From Fomitopsis serialis (taxonomy: Eukaryota; Basidiomycota; Agaricomycetes; Polyporales; Fomitopsidaceae), in NCBI RefSeq assembly GCF_022376445.1, contig NW_025954965.1, forward strand, positions 186,001-250,000: a stretch of 64,000 nt of DNA. The letters are read 5' to 3'. Position numbers and translations under genes: made by a program. Shown piece by piece: positions 28,801-39,780 of the stretch. Position 1 is the stretch's first letter, and each line of letters begins with the position of its first letter. Below the pieces are notes generated by a model, which worked only from the letters and a program-made list of their open reading frames with translations, made no database searches and was not told the origin of the DNA.

Positions 28801-29415
28801 TTGATCCCTCTCTTCCCGTCCGAACCATATCCTTGGTCCTCGTCAACATTCTCAGCTTCTGGAGGTGAAGAGATGCCCCGAGTGTCGTCGACCTCCACTC
28901 CTGTATCCTCGTCCTCCACACGCATAGCAGTGACAGCGGCCTTTTCTGGCTGGTCGAAAACTCGGGGGAGGCTGAAGGCTGAGATCCCTCAGCTGCAACC
29001 AGGGCATACGGATGGGACACATCGTCTGGGGAGTTACCATCGTCGGCGGGAATTGTAGGGTCACCAAATATCTCAGCGTCCGACAGAGAAGAAATATGCC
29101 CGGTTTCCGGACTTTCAAAAAAGGGATCAGCCAACAAACAGTGAGCGCAGGGATTAGAGCTCACTGTTTGTGCAGATCGAATCTCTCTAGGAAGACCTCC
29201 AGGTTCGGCCCATCGTCTGGCTCAACTGTGGTGGCAATGCCTAATCTCTCCTTCTTCTGCATGAGTTGGTACATCTCCTGCAGCAACTGATCCCGCCGTT
29301 TCGATATTTCTCTGCAGCATACCGTCCAGCCTCCAGCTCTGTAGCATTGTGACGATAGGACTCACTGCAACTGTGCCAAGCGGTCTTCAACCAGAGCCTC
29401 GGCCAACTCGGACAT
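25086..29415 (-). CDS. VID21: NuA4 subunit VID21/EAF1 (HSA and SANT domains)
   Basis: Scaffold subunit of the NuA4 histone acetyltransferase complex, nuclear. I read about ten exons and about 1,290 residues. The start is ATG at 29415 (MSELAEALVEDR), with a first intron of about 54 bp. N-terminal blocks RRDQLLQEMYQL and LEVFLERFDLHK are followed by SLPRVFDQPEKAAV. The HSA domain is read at about 27680-27830 (KWMRTDFREERRWKIA, NLVHAVMDWH). A SANT/Myb domain lies at about 26380-26560 (MWTPQDDALLKQL to CLDRWNTRWG). VHDTHGQYNK and PAELSRMKHEKE follow. The C-terminus is low-complexity: about 21 consecutive Gln, then an Ala-Gln alternating tract, ending in GAYQQQQ. HSA before SANT in one chain with a Gln-rich tail identifies EAF1 rather than SWR1 or INO80. 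No frame break was found. Confidence 0.9.
25782..25844 (-). repeat. CAG/CAA repeat coding polyglutamine in VID21
   Basis: Twenty-one consecutive glutamine codons on the minus strand, split into a CAG block and a CAA block (seen as CTG then TTG on the plus strand). Pure CAG runs are prone to length change. A second low-complexity coding tract of Ala-Gln pairs lies at about 25505-25590. Confidence 0.9.
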
Positions 29416-30293
29416 CGTCTAACGCTGGCGGCGACACGAGGAACGGGAGAGCAGGAGATGAGAACGACAGGGAGTCCGTTCCTAGTATTCGGCGTGTGGC
29501 TTGGATGGCCGAACGCGAGGCCACAAGTAGGATCGTATGAGCCCAAGGCAGAGCACGCGGGAGGGTACAAGGTCTCTCTAGACCAAGTCGGCAAGTTTGT
29601 ATGCACACCAAGTTCACTGTGATACAGCCACAGCAGAGCGGTTCCGGAGACAGGTTGAAGATGAGAGTACGGAAGGACGGATATGGCCGCCACCGTACTC
29701 TGTACTGAACGCTCGGGAGTTGCCGAGGCTGCACCTGAGCGAGAGAGGAAATAATGCTTCCCCCATTAAGAAACTGTAGAGGAACGTCGGGACAGGTAGC
29801 GCACCACTTTTCTCTGGTCCACACAGTAATCGTTCGAGCCTATGAGCTGGTGCATGGTGTATACCGTATCTGGTAAAACATACCATTGCCATCGAGCGCG
29901 ACATTATGCAGAGGGGATTTCGATTGGACCTCAGACGTACTGGGCTACATACCGTCGTATATAAGTGAGAGTATGCAGTGCGGCTCTCCCTCTCGGAGGC
30001 ACTCCACTTACACAATGCTACCAACGGATCGCGGACGCCCTCGCACAGACGCACTCATTATGCCGACCGACGGTTCTAAACTGACGTCAAACCGACACTG
30101 CATATGCCATATTGCACATGATGTAAGTGTTATCCGTGCGGGAGAGGACACCGTTCACTAAATGGGGACTACGGGTATCGGAAACAATGCATCTGTACGT
30201 ACAAGCGAGGGCGAACATAAAATAATGAGTGCAGAAACCCGGAAGCAATGATGTGGTACGAATGTCCAGCCTAGCCAAAGAGTTCTGCAGATA
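29416..30293. other. Intergenic between VID21 and the KNR4-like gene
   Basis: About 0.9 kb with no supported gene. It must hold the VID21 promoter and the 3' flank of the KNR4-like gene. Confidence 0.6.
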
Positions 30294-32404
30294 TCAACCG
30301 CTCCCCTTGATCGACGAGACCGAGTCCTTCTTCCGCCCAATGCTCTTCAGACTCGCCGTGATGCTCTTCCGCTTCTCGCTAGTGGGGCTCGTCTCCGCCG
30401 CGGTCGGCGAGGCCGGCCCATTCGAGTCGTCTTCACGTTCCACCGACTGCGGGTCGTCAACAATAACAATGTCGTTCTGCATCGAGTCATCAACCGTACC
30501 GGAGATACCTCCTCCGCCAACGAGACGGATGGGAGCTTCAGGCTCGACGTCGTCCGCATGGATCAGAACTGGAGAATCTTCACCCGACTGGGCTGGCGAC
30601 TCCGAATCGAGCAGCACCGCTGCCATCACCGGTGCGGGGACAGATGACGTTGGGGTAGTTGGTGATGTGGGCGTAAGCAGATCAGGTATCGGCGCGGTAG
30701 GCGAGGCAGCGTGTATTGTGTCCGGCGATCCTGTCAGCGCCCTTGAAGGGGGAGAAGGAATGCGAATTGGATTTGAGGTTGATGCTGCGGGTGGCGAAAC
30801 GATGCGAAGAGGCGACACTGTCGCAGGAGGCGACGACGCGGACGATGCATCAAACACCCCCACGTTGTGGCCTGCTTCGATGTCGTCGGGCAGCTGCTGC
30901 GACGCAAACGACGGCGAATCGATAGCTGCTGGCGTGGGCAACTCTAGAGGCAACGGCGCCGGAGGTTTTGTGACTGCGATGGTCGGGACGGATCGCCGAG
31001 ATGATGATTGTCTCTTGTCCGCAACGTAGCTCAAAGGTTCCGGGGCCGTGGTGAGGGCTGTCGTTTCCCCAGATGCGTCTGAGAAAACAGGTATAGGCAC
31101 CTCTGCGCCAGAGCCGTTGCCAGCCCCGGCTAACGGTATATGATCGAGAGAAAACCGCTCCGCCGCCTGCGGGAGGGAGTTACAACGGCAAAGGAATCAA
31201 GTGGATGGTTCACCGCACCTTGCCCTTCTCCCATGGTGGGTATGCATCATTGGCGTATAGTCCGGCCTCTTGCCACTTCCGTATGCTGCGATCCGCCCAG
31301 GCTTCAAGGACATTCCACCCTTTGTACTCGCCCGTCATACGCAGACCGCCAGTGCCTGCATCGCCACCAGTGTCGCCCTGACCGCCGCCGACGCCGTCGA
31401 AGAAATAGCTTTCGTACCCAACGGAGTCCTCGCTGCCATCGCTCCCGTCATTCGTCGACCCCAGCTCATATCCCTCCCCGCTCTCGAGATCATCCACGAA
31501 GCCAGCGAGCCACTTGCCCCACCCGCCCTCGCCCTCCCCTCTGAACATCACGATCTTGGTGTCAAAGTCACGCCCGAAGACGATGACCTGCCCTGACTTC
31601 CCCTCCTCGTCCGGAGTCATGTCGATGCCGAGGTAGTTGCCCCCCTTGTCCGTGATGAGCGGGAGCCAGCCCTTGCAGGTGTACTCCCGCTTGACCCACT
31701 TCGGAGGGATGGACTGCATTACCTCTTTTAGGCGTGGATTCGCCCCAGTGCTCGGGTCGTCGTCAATCTCCCTCCAGAACCTCCATTCCTCCAGAACGTC
31801 CTCCATCGGCAGCAGCGTCAGGCCGAAGAACAGGCCCTCCGAACACCCTGCTGCGGACTCCGCCTCTTGCCCGTCGACACACAAGTACGAATCCCGCACC
31901 GCCGCTGGCAGGCGCATGCCCAGGGCCATCTCAATCTGTTGCAGGTCCAGAGGAAGAATCCCATAGTTGAGTGTGTCGCCCAGCTCCGGGTACTCTCGCG
32001 AGAGCCATTGGCGGAGGCGATCCCACGTGTGCGATAACGGAGGGTAGGATGGTAGAGGCGGCAAGGATGCGTTGGAATGGAGGGGGAGTATCGAGGATTG
32101 TCGTGATCGTGTACCGGTGCTGTAGAACGTCGGTCAAGAGGCCTAAGCAGTGGCGGTTACAATAGGACGGATACACGTACGGAACATAGTCGTAAGACCC
32201 CCGTGACGAGTGCGGTGGGTATGAATACGAGCCGCTACTTGTCGGGGAAGTGAGCATCTCCGGATTGAAGGCGTCAGGGTGTGGGTGGATGCCGGGCGAG
32301 GAAGTCGGCAGGCTGAAGGCATCGTGTGTGGAGGACATGGCACTGGCTCTGCGCGAGTTTACCGCCTTGTTCGAGGAGGAGAATAGACCTGTGAGCCAGC
32401 TCAT
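30294..32404 (-). CDS. KNR4: KNR4/SMI1-type cell-wall assembly regulator
   Basis: SMI1/KNR4 proteins coordinate beta-1,3-glucan synthesis and wall-integrity signalling in yeast. Three exons are read: 32404-32181, 32119-31219 and 31166-30294. Phases agree and give 665 residues. The N-terminus (MSWLTGLFSSSNKA) is followed by a Ser/Pro/Tyr-rich segment. The SMI1_KNR4 domain in exon 2 includes TWDRLRQWLSREYPEL, LPLDLQQIEMALGMRLP, VRDSYLCVDGQE, GLFFGLTLLPMEDVLEEW, GWLPLITDKGGNYLGIDM and GKSGQVIVFGRDFDTK. The C-terminal exon is disordered, rich in Pro, Ser, Thr and Ala. Domain order matches fungal Knr4, where the core is flanked by flexible arms. Its nearness to the glucanase genes is suggestive, but adjacency alone proves no link. 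Confidence 0.92.
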
Positions 32405-32957
32405 CTCTACAGAAAGCTACGCTGCCAGCTCAGACAAACGGCACGTCACAGCGAGAGGTGCGTGCGAAGCAGTGGGCCGCCAGTCGAGCTGTAACCTGAT
32501 ACGGTGGAGCCAGAGAAGTCGGCAAGCGTTGAGGCGATATGCAACAACAAGCCTACGCGTGGTGCCGAGCGGGACTCTAGCTTTTCCGGGTGTCCACAAG
32601 AACTTTTGCGTGTCGACAGTTGCGCGGAGGATAGAGACGACGGCGACCGTTGAGAGAGGGAGTGGATGGTGAGTCTCTCGACCTTGAGGCAACGTCCGGA
32701 CGCAACCCGCTTTCAGACGCGCCGACTGTCCGTGTGCAGGCGCTACAGCCACCGTCGTGTCTCACGCGTCCGCAGCACTGGCATGCAGAACGTACAACCC
32801 CACTCAAAACCCACCGCTGCGGTCCAAGTTGCGTCCTCTTGCCGCCATTCCAATCAACGCTGCCGGCCACCATCATCCTATCCGTACACATTGTGATGTT
32901 TCGAATTATGCTGCATTGCGACGATAAATACGTGACTACTTCTACACAGTATGATGC
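32405..32957. other. Intergenic: KNR4 upstream and SCOT copy 1 downstream
   Basis: About 550 bp with no supported coding region. It presumably contains the KNR4 promoter and the SCOT copy 1 terminator. Confidence 0.6.
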
Positions 32958-35080
32958 TTAGAAGGTACCAAGGTTCGGGGACACCTTGAAGTCGCAGGCC
33001 GTCTTAGACTTCAGCTCCTCCACCGTGAGTCCCTCAGCGATGTCGATCAACGTCAGCTCGCCCGCCTTCCTGTCAACGTCGAACACGGCGAGGTCGGTGA
33101 CGATCATGCTGACAGCGCGTGCGCCCGTGATGGGAAGTGAGCACTCTGCCACGATCTTCGGCGTGCCGTCCTTGGCGCAGTGCTGCGTGAGTGCAATGAC
33201 CTTCGTCTTGTCCGGGTTTGAGACCAAGTCCATCGCACCGCCGATACCTACGCCGCGTCAATCACGGTTGTCACTGCATCGCTGTTTCGGACTCACCCTT
33301 GACCAGCTTGCCAGGAATCATGAAGTTGGCAATATCACCCGCCTGGGAAACCTGCATCGCCTGTCTCACGAGTTGGTTCAGCATGCATTCCCGTGCGCTT
33401 TAGAGAAGAAGTACGAACACCGAGGCAAGTAACGTCCATATGTCCTCCACGAATCATGTCGAACGACTCAATTGAATCTGCGCCGGATCAGTTTGGCACG
33501 GAGCAGAGCGCTGTGAATGATCGCACTCACCGAAGCAGGCTGCGCCGGGTAGAAGCGTGGTCGTTTCCTTTCCAGCGTTGATGATATCACTGAAACGGCG
33601 GAGACTCTGTCAAGTACTGACATCCCGACATGACCAGCAACACACGTACGGGTCAACTTCGTCCTTCGTCGGATAAGGGCCCATTCCGAGGATACCGTTC
33701 TCGCTCTCCACCCAGACCGTGGTGCCAGCCGCGAGGTGCTGTAATAGAGATATGGATTACGGTTCGAAGACAACAGCTCTGATTCTACTTACCTCAGGGA
33801 CGAGGGTAGGAACGCCCACACCGAGGTTGACATAGAATCCATCGCCAATTTCCCGAGCAGCGCGCTTCGCGATCTTATGCCGCCAGTCGTGTGCCGCCTT
33901 GTCCTTGCTTGCGCCTTCGTCCTGTTTCGAAAGGGACTCACTTTCCTGACGGAGGGCGAGGACCTCAATGGATTTAGGCTCCGTGGCCTTGACTATCCGA
34001 TCGACGTAAATACCAGGGATGTGGATGGCGTTTGGTGATAAGCTTCCGACGGGACTTTGGGCAGGATGTCAGTACCGTGATCGTGCCCCAACACGTGGAT
34101 ACTTACACAATCTCCTCGGCTTCGACGATGGTGAGCTTGGCATTCCGGGCCATTACAGCGTTGTAGTTGTTGGCAGTGTACCTGAAGGCGCAATCTATTA
34201 GTGAGCGACCAAAATACGACTGGACTATCCACCCATTACCTGAAGACCAAGTTGCCGACCTCATCCGCTTTCCATGCATGCACGAATGCGACATCACCGA
34301 CCAATGCTGGCTCGACGACGTATCTCCGACCGTCGAAGTCCATCGTTTGCTTCTTGCTACCTGGTACCGCGACGCCGTGCTGCATACCTCCGGGGTTGTA
34401 CCGAATCGGAATATCACCCCGCTCAACAGCGGTGTGCGCGCCAGTCGGGGTAAGGACCGCGGGGTAACCGGAGGCATGCGCCTTCAGACGGGCAACGAGC
34501 GTACCCTGGGGCACGAGCTCGATGCCGACCTCGCCCTGCAAGTACTTCTGCTCGAGGAACTTGTTCCTAGTGCACGGTTATGCACGTGAGATCCGCGGGA
34601 GGAACGGAAGCACACACCCGCCAAGGTACGAGATCATCAGCTTCTCAAGCTGCCCGGACTGCACCAATCTCACTGCGAGCGGGTGTGTGCATGAGCCGTC
34701 CGATCTAACACCGCTCGAGGTAGGACTCACCGAGGCCAAGGTCCTTTGCACCCGCATTATTGGAGACGGCGGTGATGTTCTTGACGTCTTTCCGGCGAGT
34801 GAGGGCCTCGATGAGAGTCTCCGGGATGCCGCACAGACCGAACCCTGCGTAAGGAGTGAGACGGGGGTCCGGGACATACGGCGCGCTAGAGCGTACCTCC
34901 GCACAGGACGGTGTCGCCGCTCTTGACATCCTTGACGGCCTCCTCTACGGAGCTCCAGACTTTGGTCTTCTTGGGTATGGGGGCATCCTGGACGACGGTG
35001 TAGAAGCGGACGCGCGCCGCGACGAGGACGGGTCTGCGGAGATTGCGGACTGCGGGTCTGCTGGACTTGAGTGCCCACAT
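32958..35080 (-). CDS. SCOT: Succinyl-CoA:3-ketoacid CoA-transferase, mitochondrial, copy 1
   Basis: Transfers CoA from succinyl-CoA to a 3-oxoacid such as acetoacetate in mitochondria (class I CoA transferase). The ATG at 35080 opens a basic presequence (MWALKSSRPAVRNLRRP) suited to mitochondrial import. The alpha-type half contains [51 protein letters not shown] and YNPGGMQHG. The beta-type half contains RAAREIGDGFYVNLGVGVPTL and [13 protein letters not shown], whose first Glu of ENG is the family's catalytic residue. It ends [15 protein letters not shown] to the stop at 32958. There are about eight short introns and all sampled joins are in frame. A paralogue follows immediately upstream (35499-37688) in the same orientation. 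Bacterial-type two-subunit enzymes are excluded by the fused layout. Confidence 0.94.
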
Positions 35081-35498
35081 CTCGTCTGTGGTGGTGGGTG
35101 CGACGCGCGCGACGAGAAGGAGCGGGGTCCACGCGATGCGGGGTGGGAGAGGTGGAGAGCCATTGCGGAGAAGACTTTTATACACAGCTGCGAAAGGGTA
35201 TTCCAGGCTCAAGCCGGAGCACCGGCGTAGGGAACGACTGAAGCCGGACGCGGGCAGCCAACCAGGACGCGTCTGTCACGACGTCACTAACGTTCAGCCC
35301 GCGGCCCTCGCTCCCGGCGCCCCGCAACGCCCTCTTCCCCGGCCGAACAGGCCCAAGTCACCGGCCCATCCCGGCTTAGCGCGACGCACCCCGCCCGCAC
35401 TCTCCTCTCCTCGCCCCTACCCCGTGGGGTATATGTTCTGTCCATCGTCGCGGACGTCGAATCTGAGCATCGTCGCTAGGCAAAGCAGGAACCGTAGT
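35081..35498. other. Intergenic between the two SCOT genes
   Basis: About 420 bp, C-rich on the plus strand. It contains the copy 1 promoter and the copy 2 3' end. No gene is seen. Confidence 0.6.
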
Positions 35499-37688
35499 CT
35501 ACATCGACCCCAAGTGACCAGCGACCCGGAACGCACACCCCGTCTTCGCCCTCACCTCGTCCACCGTCACCCCCGCCGCCACCTCCGACAACGTCAGCTC
35601 CCCCGCGTCCCGGTCCACATCGAATACGGCCAGCTCCGTGATGATCTGGCTCACCGCGCGTGCCCCGGTCAGAGGCAGCGCGCACTCCTTCAGGATTTTC
35701 GGGCTTCCATCGCGCGCGCAGTGCTCCATCACGGCGATAACCTTCGTCTTGTCGGGGTTAGAGACCAGGTCCATGGCTCCTCCGATGCCTTTAACCATCT
35801 TCCCAGGGATCATGAAGTTCGCGATGTCACCCGCTTGGGACACCTGCATGGCCTGTGATCGAGCGTCAGCTTCTCCATCTCACATGAGAAGTCTATCCAC
35901 GAGTACTCACTCCCAGGATTGCAACATCGATATGGCCTCCTCGAATCATAGAGAAGGATTCGTTCGAATCTACGAGGAATTGTCGGAACGGAAGTTCATC
36001 CCGTTAGAATGCCTGATCGACGCACCGAAGACTGAGGCACCGGGCAGGAGGGTAACAGTCTCCTTTCCGGCGTTGATAATGTCGCTTGTCACTCATGGTC
36101 AGCACATCAAGCCGGGATTAGAGCGGACGTTGTAGGACTTACGCATCGACCTGCTCCTTCGTCGGATACGGTCCCATGCCCAGGATACCGTTCTCGCTCT
36201 GCAGCCATACTCGCACGCCCGGCTCCAGGAACTGTCCGCAGATCGTGCGGGTCAGTCGGAGTACAGAAACTGCAGAGATAACGAGGTCACTTGCCTCTGG
36301 TACAAGAGTCGGCATTCCGATGCCCAGGTTAACGTGGAAGCCGTCCTTGATCTCCTTCGCGGCGCGCCTCGCTATCCGGTGTCTCTGCTCTTGCGCTGCC
36401 TGCTTCTCTGGTGTCAGAGGCTTGGCGTCTTCTGCTGACTCGCCGTTTGTTGCAAGCGTCATGATCTCGATTTGCTTCGGTGCGGTAGCCTTCACGATAC
36501 GGTCGACGTAGATACCAGGTACATGGACTGCGTTAGGGGAAATGGAGCCAATCGGTACGATGTCCTCCGCCTGCAAGACAGTCATTATTGCGAACAGCCG
36601 GACAGTAGACCCCAGACGCACCTCAACAATAGTGAGTTTCGCGTTTCGCGCCATGGTTGCTGAGAAGTTATTTGCCGTATACCTACGTCGTTCCATCTCA
36701 GCATCTTCGGAAAGTCAAGGCCAGACAGTCTCTCACCTGAAGACACAGTTCCCCACTTCGTCAACCTTCCATGCTCTAATGAGCGCGACGTCCCCAGCAA
36801 TGGCGGGCTCCAGCACGAAGCGCCTCCCGTTGATCTCCCTGGCCTCTTTCTTGTTGCCAGGGATCGCAATCCCCTCTTTCATCCCGCCCGGCTTGTATCG
36901 GATCGGTATTGTGCCATGTTCTACAGCTGTGGATGCACCGGTGGGGGTGAAGAACATGGGGATACCCGCGGCGTGGGCGTTCAGCCGGCCAACGAGCGAA
37001 CCTTGGGGGATAAGCTCGAGCGAGATCTTCCCCTCCAGGTAGAGCGACTCGAAGTACTTGTTTCTGTGCGCAGTGCATTGGTGAGAAGCACGAAGTACAT
37101 ATGTGCGTGCTATGACGTACCCTCCGATGTACGAGGCCATCATCTTGTCGATCTGTCCGCCGTGTAGCAGTTTACCTGGCACGTAGTCTGAGCATGCGAG
37201 TGCTTTGGAAGGACGGAAGCAGCAGCGTACCAAGCCCATTCTCTCCCGAGCCTGCATTGTTGGATACAGCCGTCAAGTCCGTCACATCCTTTCGCTTCGC
37301 CAGGGCCCCGATCAAGGTGTCTAGTAGACGAACTAGTCAGCCGATATATGCAAGCAGCACGCATAGAGCCTACCTGGTGTTCCGCACAGACCAAAACCTG
37401 AACGAACGTCTGGGTCAGTCTGAGTCAACGCGTAGTGGATCTAATATCAACACGCGCACCTCCGCTGAGTATGACGTCTCCCGACTTCACTTCCTTGACC
37501 GCCTCGTCGACCGAGTCCCATACCTTGGTCTTATTCGGCACAGGCAGGTCCGCTTGTGTGCCACCAGCGCTGTAATACCTAACCCTCAGCCGCACAAGCA
37601 CAGCTGCAGACGGTCCACCAACGCGGCAAGACACAGACGACCTTGGCGCTAACCGCGCCGATCGTGCAGAACGCGTAGCGGCGAGCAT
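35499..37688 (-). CDS. SCOT: Succinyl-CoA:3-ketoacid CoA-transferase, mitochondrial, copy 2
   Basis: Same enzyme family and architecture as the gene at 32958-35080. The start at 37688 gives an Arg/Ala/Ser-rich presequence ([17 protein letters not shown]), followed by [15 protein letters not shown]. Alpha-type half: [17 protein letters not shown] and YKPGGMKEG. Beta-type half: [21 protein letters not shown] and the catalytic block [13 protein letters not shown]. End: [17 protein letters not shown] and a stop at 35499. Copies 1 and 2 differ at many positions throughout (for example KVIALTQHCAKDG against [13 protein letters not shown]), so the duplication is much older than that of the GH55 pair. 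Both keep the active-site Glu and both have presequences, so neither looks dead. Different substrate preference or expression is possible but not visible here. Confidence 0.93.
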
Positions 37689-38091
37689 GTCAGAGTAGCA
37701 GGACGACGGAAGCTTTCGTCGGTCGCCCAGACTCTTATAGCGGACGGAAGGCTCGCGGACGGGGCCAGCAAGCGCATATGCGATGGGTCGTTCTGTTCTT
37801 GCGCCCGGGATGGTCCATGTGACGAACAGGGCTGCCACAAAAGGCGACGACTTCAGGCTCCCTCCCGAAGACAACGGCGGCCTTGCGTCGGCCGCGGTGC
37901 CGATGGGCGGTGGGTGGCTTGCTGCATCAGGCCGATTCAGGCGTTTGAGCAGACACGCTGCGATGCGTCGGATGCATTCGCTACGTATGTAATTTACAGG
38001 CAATACAAGTTGGTCTACATTCCCTTCCATCTTCAAGTTCGCTGACACCTCCCGGTCGTTCAGGACTACATGACACTGGGTGTGCGGCATT
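37689..38091. other. Intergenic: SCOT copy 2 upstream and twinfilin downstream
   Basis: About 400 bp without a supported gene, presumably the SCOT copy 2 promoter and the twinfilin 3' region. Confidence 0.6.
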
Positions 38092-39431
38092 CTACCGCTT
38101 CCTGCCAGGTCCCTTGGGGCGCGCAAATGCTTTCTTCTCGTCTTGCACGACAGGAGCAGCGGCTGAAGCGGCCGCTACACCGTCGCGGCCCAGCTCTACA
38201 GCAAGATACTTTTCGTCCAGTTCGCTAGGATCTGAGGTTTCGATCTTGCGCGCTGTAATGGTGGCCACACTGCCCGCCAGCTCGAGTATCTTCTTGGCGT
38301 CCAAGCAGGTTGAGATGAACCCGGACGAGTAGAGCATACGGTTCTTGACAGGGGACGAGGAGGGACACGAGTATATGAAAACTACGAAGATGCTCAGCTA
38401 ATTGTGCAGGGATAGGTTCGGATTCGGTGACTGACCAAGTTCTCGTTGTGACGAGGTAAGCGATTGTGGCAAAGCGAAGAACGCATACGCTGGAACATGG
38501 CAATGTAAGATGCGAGATCAAGGCAGGAAAAGCGATCGGCAGTGGACGACTGAACTTACAAGGTTCTGAAGTAGGCAAGGAAGAACCTAATTGCTCCACG
38601 GGGCAGTCTTTGGTAGACGATAATGTGATGGTCTCCGACGATGCATCGATGCGCTAACGTCCTCGTCAACAGCAAGTTAGGCTCTCCTTGATACGAAGAA
38701 CTTACCAACACTACCAGTGAGATGCCTAAGCCGGATGCTAATTCCTTGATGGCGCTGTCTGCCTCGTGCGACCACTGGAAACCAACGCCCGAGGCGACAT
38801 GGCTCCTTCTGGCGTTGCTCCCCTCATAGGTGTAACCACCGGCCTGCCGTTCAGCGGCTTTGACAGCCTCAATCTCTTTCTCCCTCGCACTCATAGGCTT
38901 CGGGGCCGCAAGGTGCTGTTTATGTTTCGCGTAAGCGTTCGCGGACAGATCGTCCTTACTTGTCGCGAATATACTATCCGGGAAATGAGCTGCACCAAGG
39001 GACTTCGTCAAGGCTGTCCTGGTAGCAGCGTAGAGCATCTGGCGTCATATGAGGAGACATGCCAGATGATCAGTACTAAGGCCGTACCTTGTCTCTCACT
39101 TTCGCGGTCTCAGGAACGTAGTAGATCGCGAGCCATTCCGAGGGAGGGTCATCGAGCCTCACAAGTACATACGCCGGGATATCGTCGTCCACGATACTGT
39201 TCAACCTATCCAGATCTTGCTCGAGAGTCCCCGAGGGCGGGATTGACTCGTCCGGGACGAGAGATTCTAGCGCACGGCAGCATGAGTCGCGCAGACGGTC
39301 GGAGAGGGATGAGAGTGTGCGAGACCATTGCGTATGGAGATCTTGAGGAATCGGACGTTCTGAGACTCGATCGCGCTTGCGAAGACGGAGGAGAGCTCCT
39401 CGGAGACGGCGATGCCTGTGGGAGCAGACAT
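38092..39431 (-). CDS. TWF1: Twinfilin (two ADF-homology domains)
   Basis: An actin-monomer and barbed-end binding protein that promotes filament turnover. The ATG at 39431 starts MSAPTGIAVSEELSSVF. An intron of about 59 bp follows KISIRN, and the next exon begins ESLVPDESIPPSGTLEQDLD. The first ADF-H domain ends with LAIYYVPETAKVRDKMLYAATRT. A linker (PMSAREKEIEAVKAAE) leads to the second ADF-H domain, spread over several small exons: SHEADSAIKELASG, SSETITLSSTKDCP, YAFFALPQSL, VVFIYSCPSSSPVKNRMLY and STCLDAKKILELAG. The tail RPKGPGRKR is the basic C-terminus typical of twinfilins, which binds capping protein and lipids in other species. About six introns. The start is shared back-to-back with the FYVE-protein gene (349 bp between ATGs). 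Confidence 0.93.
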
Positions 39432-39780
39432 GATTGTTCGTGGTTAAGCCTGGTCGAGCTGGACGACGCGTGGGCGCGAATGGCAAGGGGAGACCGCAGC
39501 CGCGAACGCATGACCGCGCGAGCCGGTGGCGCGTCAGGTCAGGTCGCGTACACGGTCCACCGTGCCTCTCCTCCTCGACTGCCAGCGTCGGTGAGTGCCC
39601 CGTTGCTGCCTCTCGCCTGCCATTGCCAGCAGTTACGGACTCCTGTTGTCATCTTTGTCTACCATCTCTAGATCTGCCGGGTGAGGAGCGCGGTGACAGC
39701 CGGCTCCGAACTCATCGCCTCTATTACGGCTTCACGATTCATAGGTCACGACTCTGTGGTCCTCGGCATCGCTGACCACC
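39432..39780. promoter_or_regulatory. Divergent promoter of twinfilin and VAC1
   Basis: 349 bp separate the two ATGs, which point away from each other, so both promoters must lie here or overlap their leaders. No single motif stands out. Confidence 0.6.
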
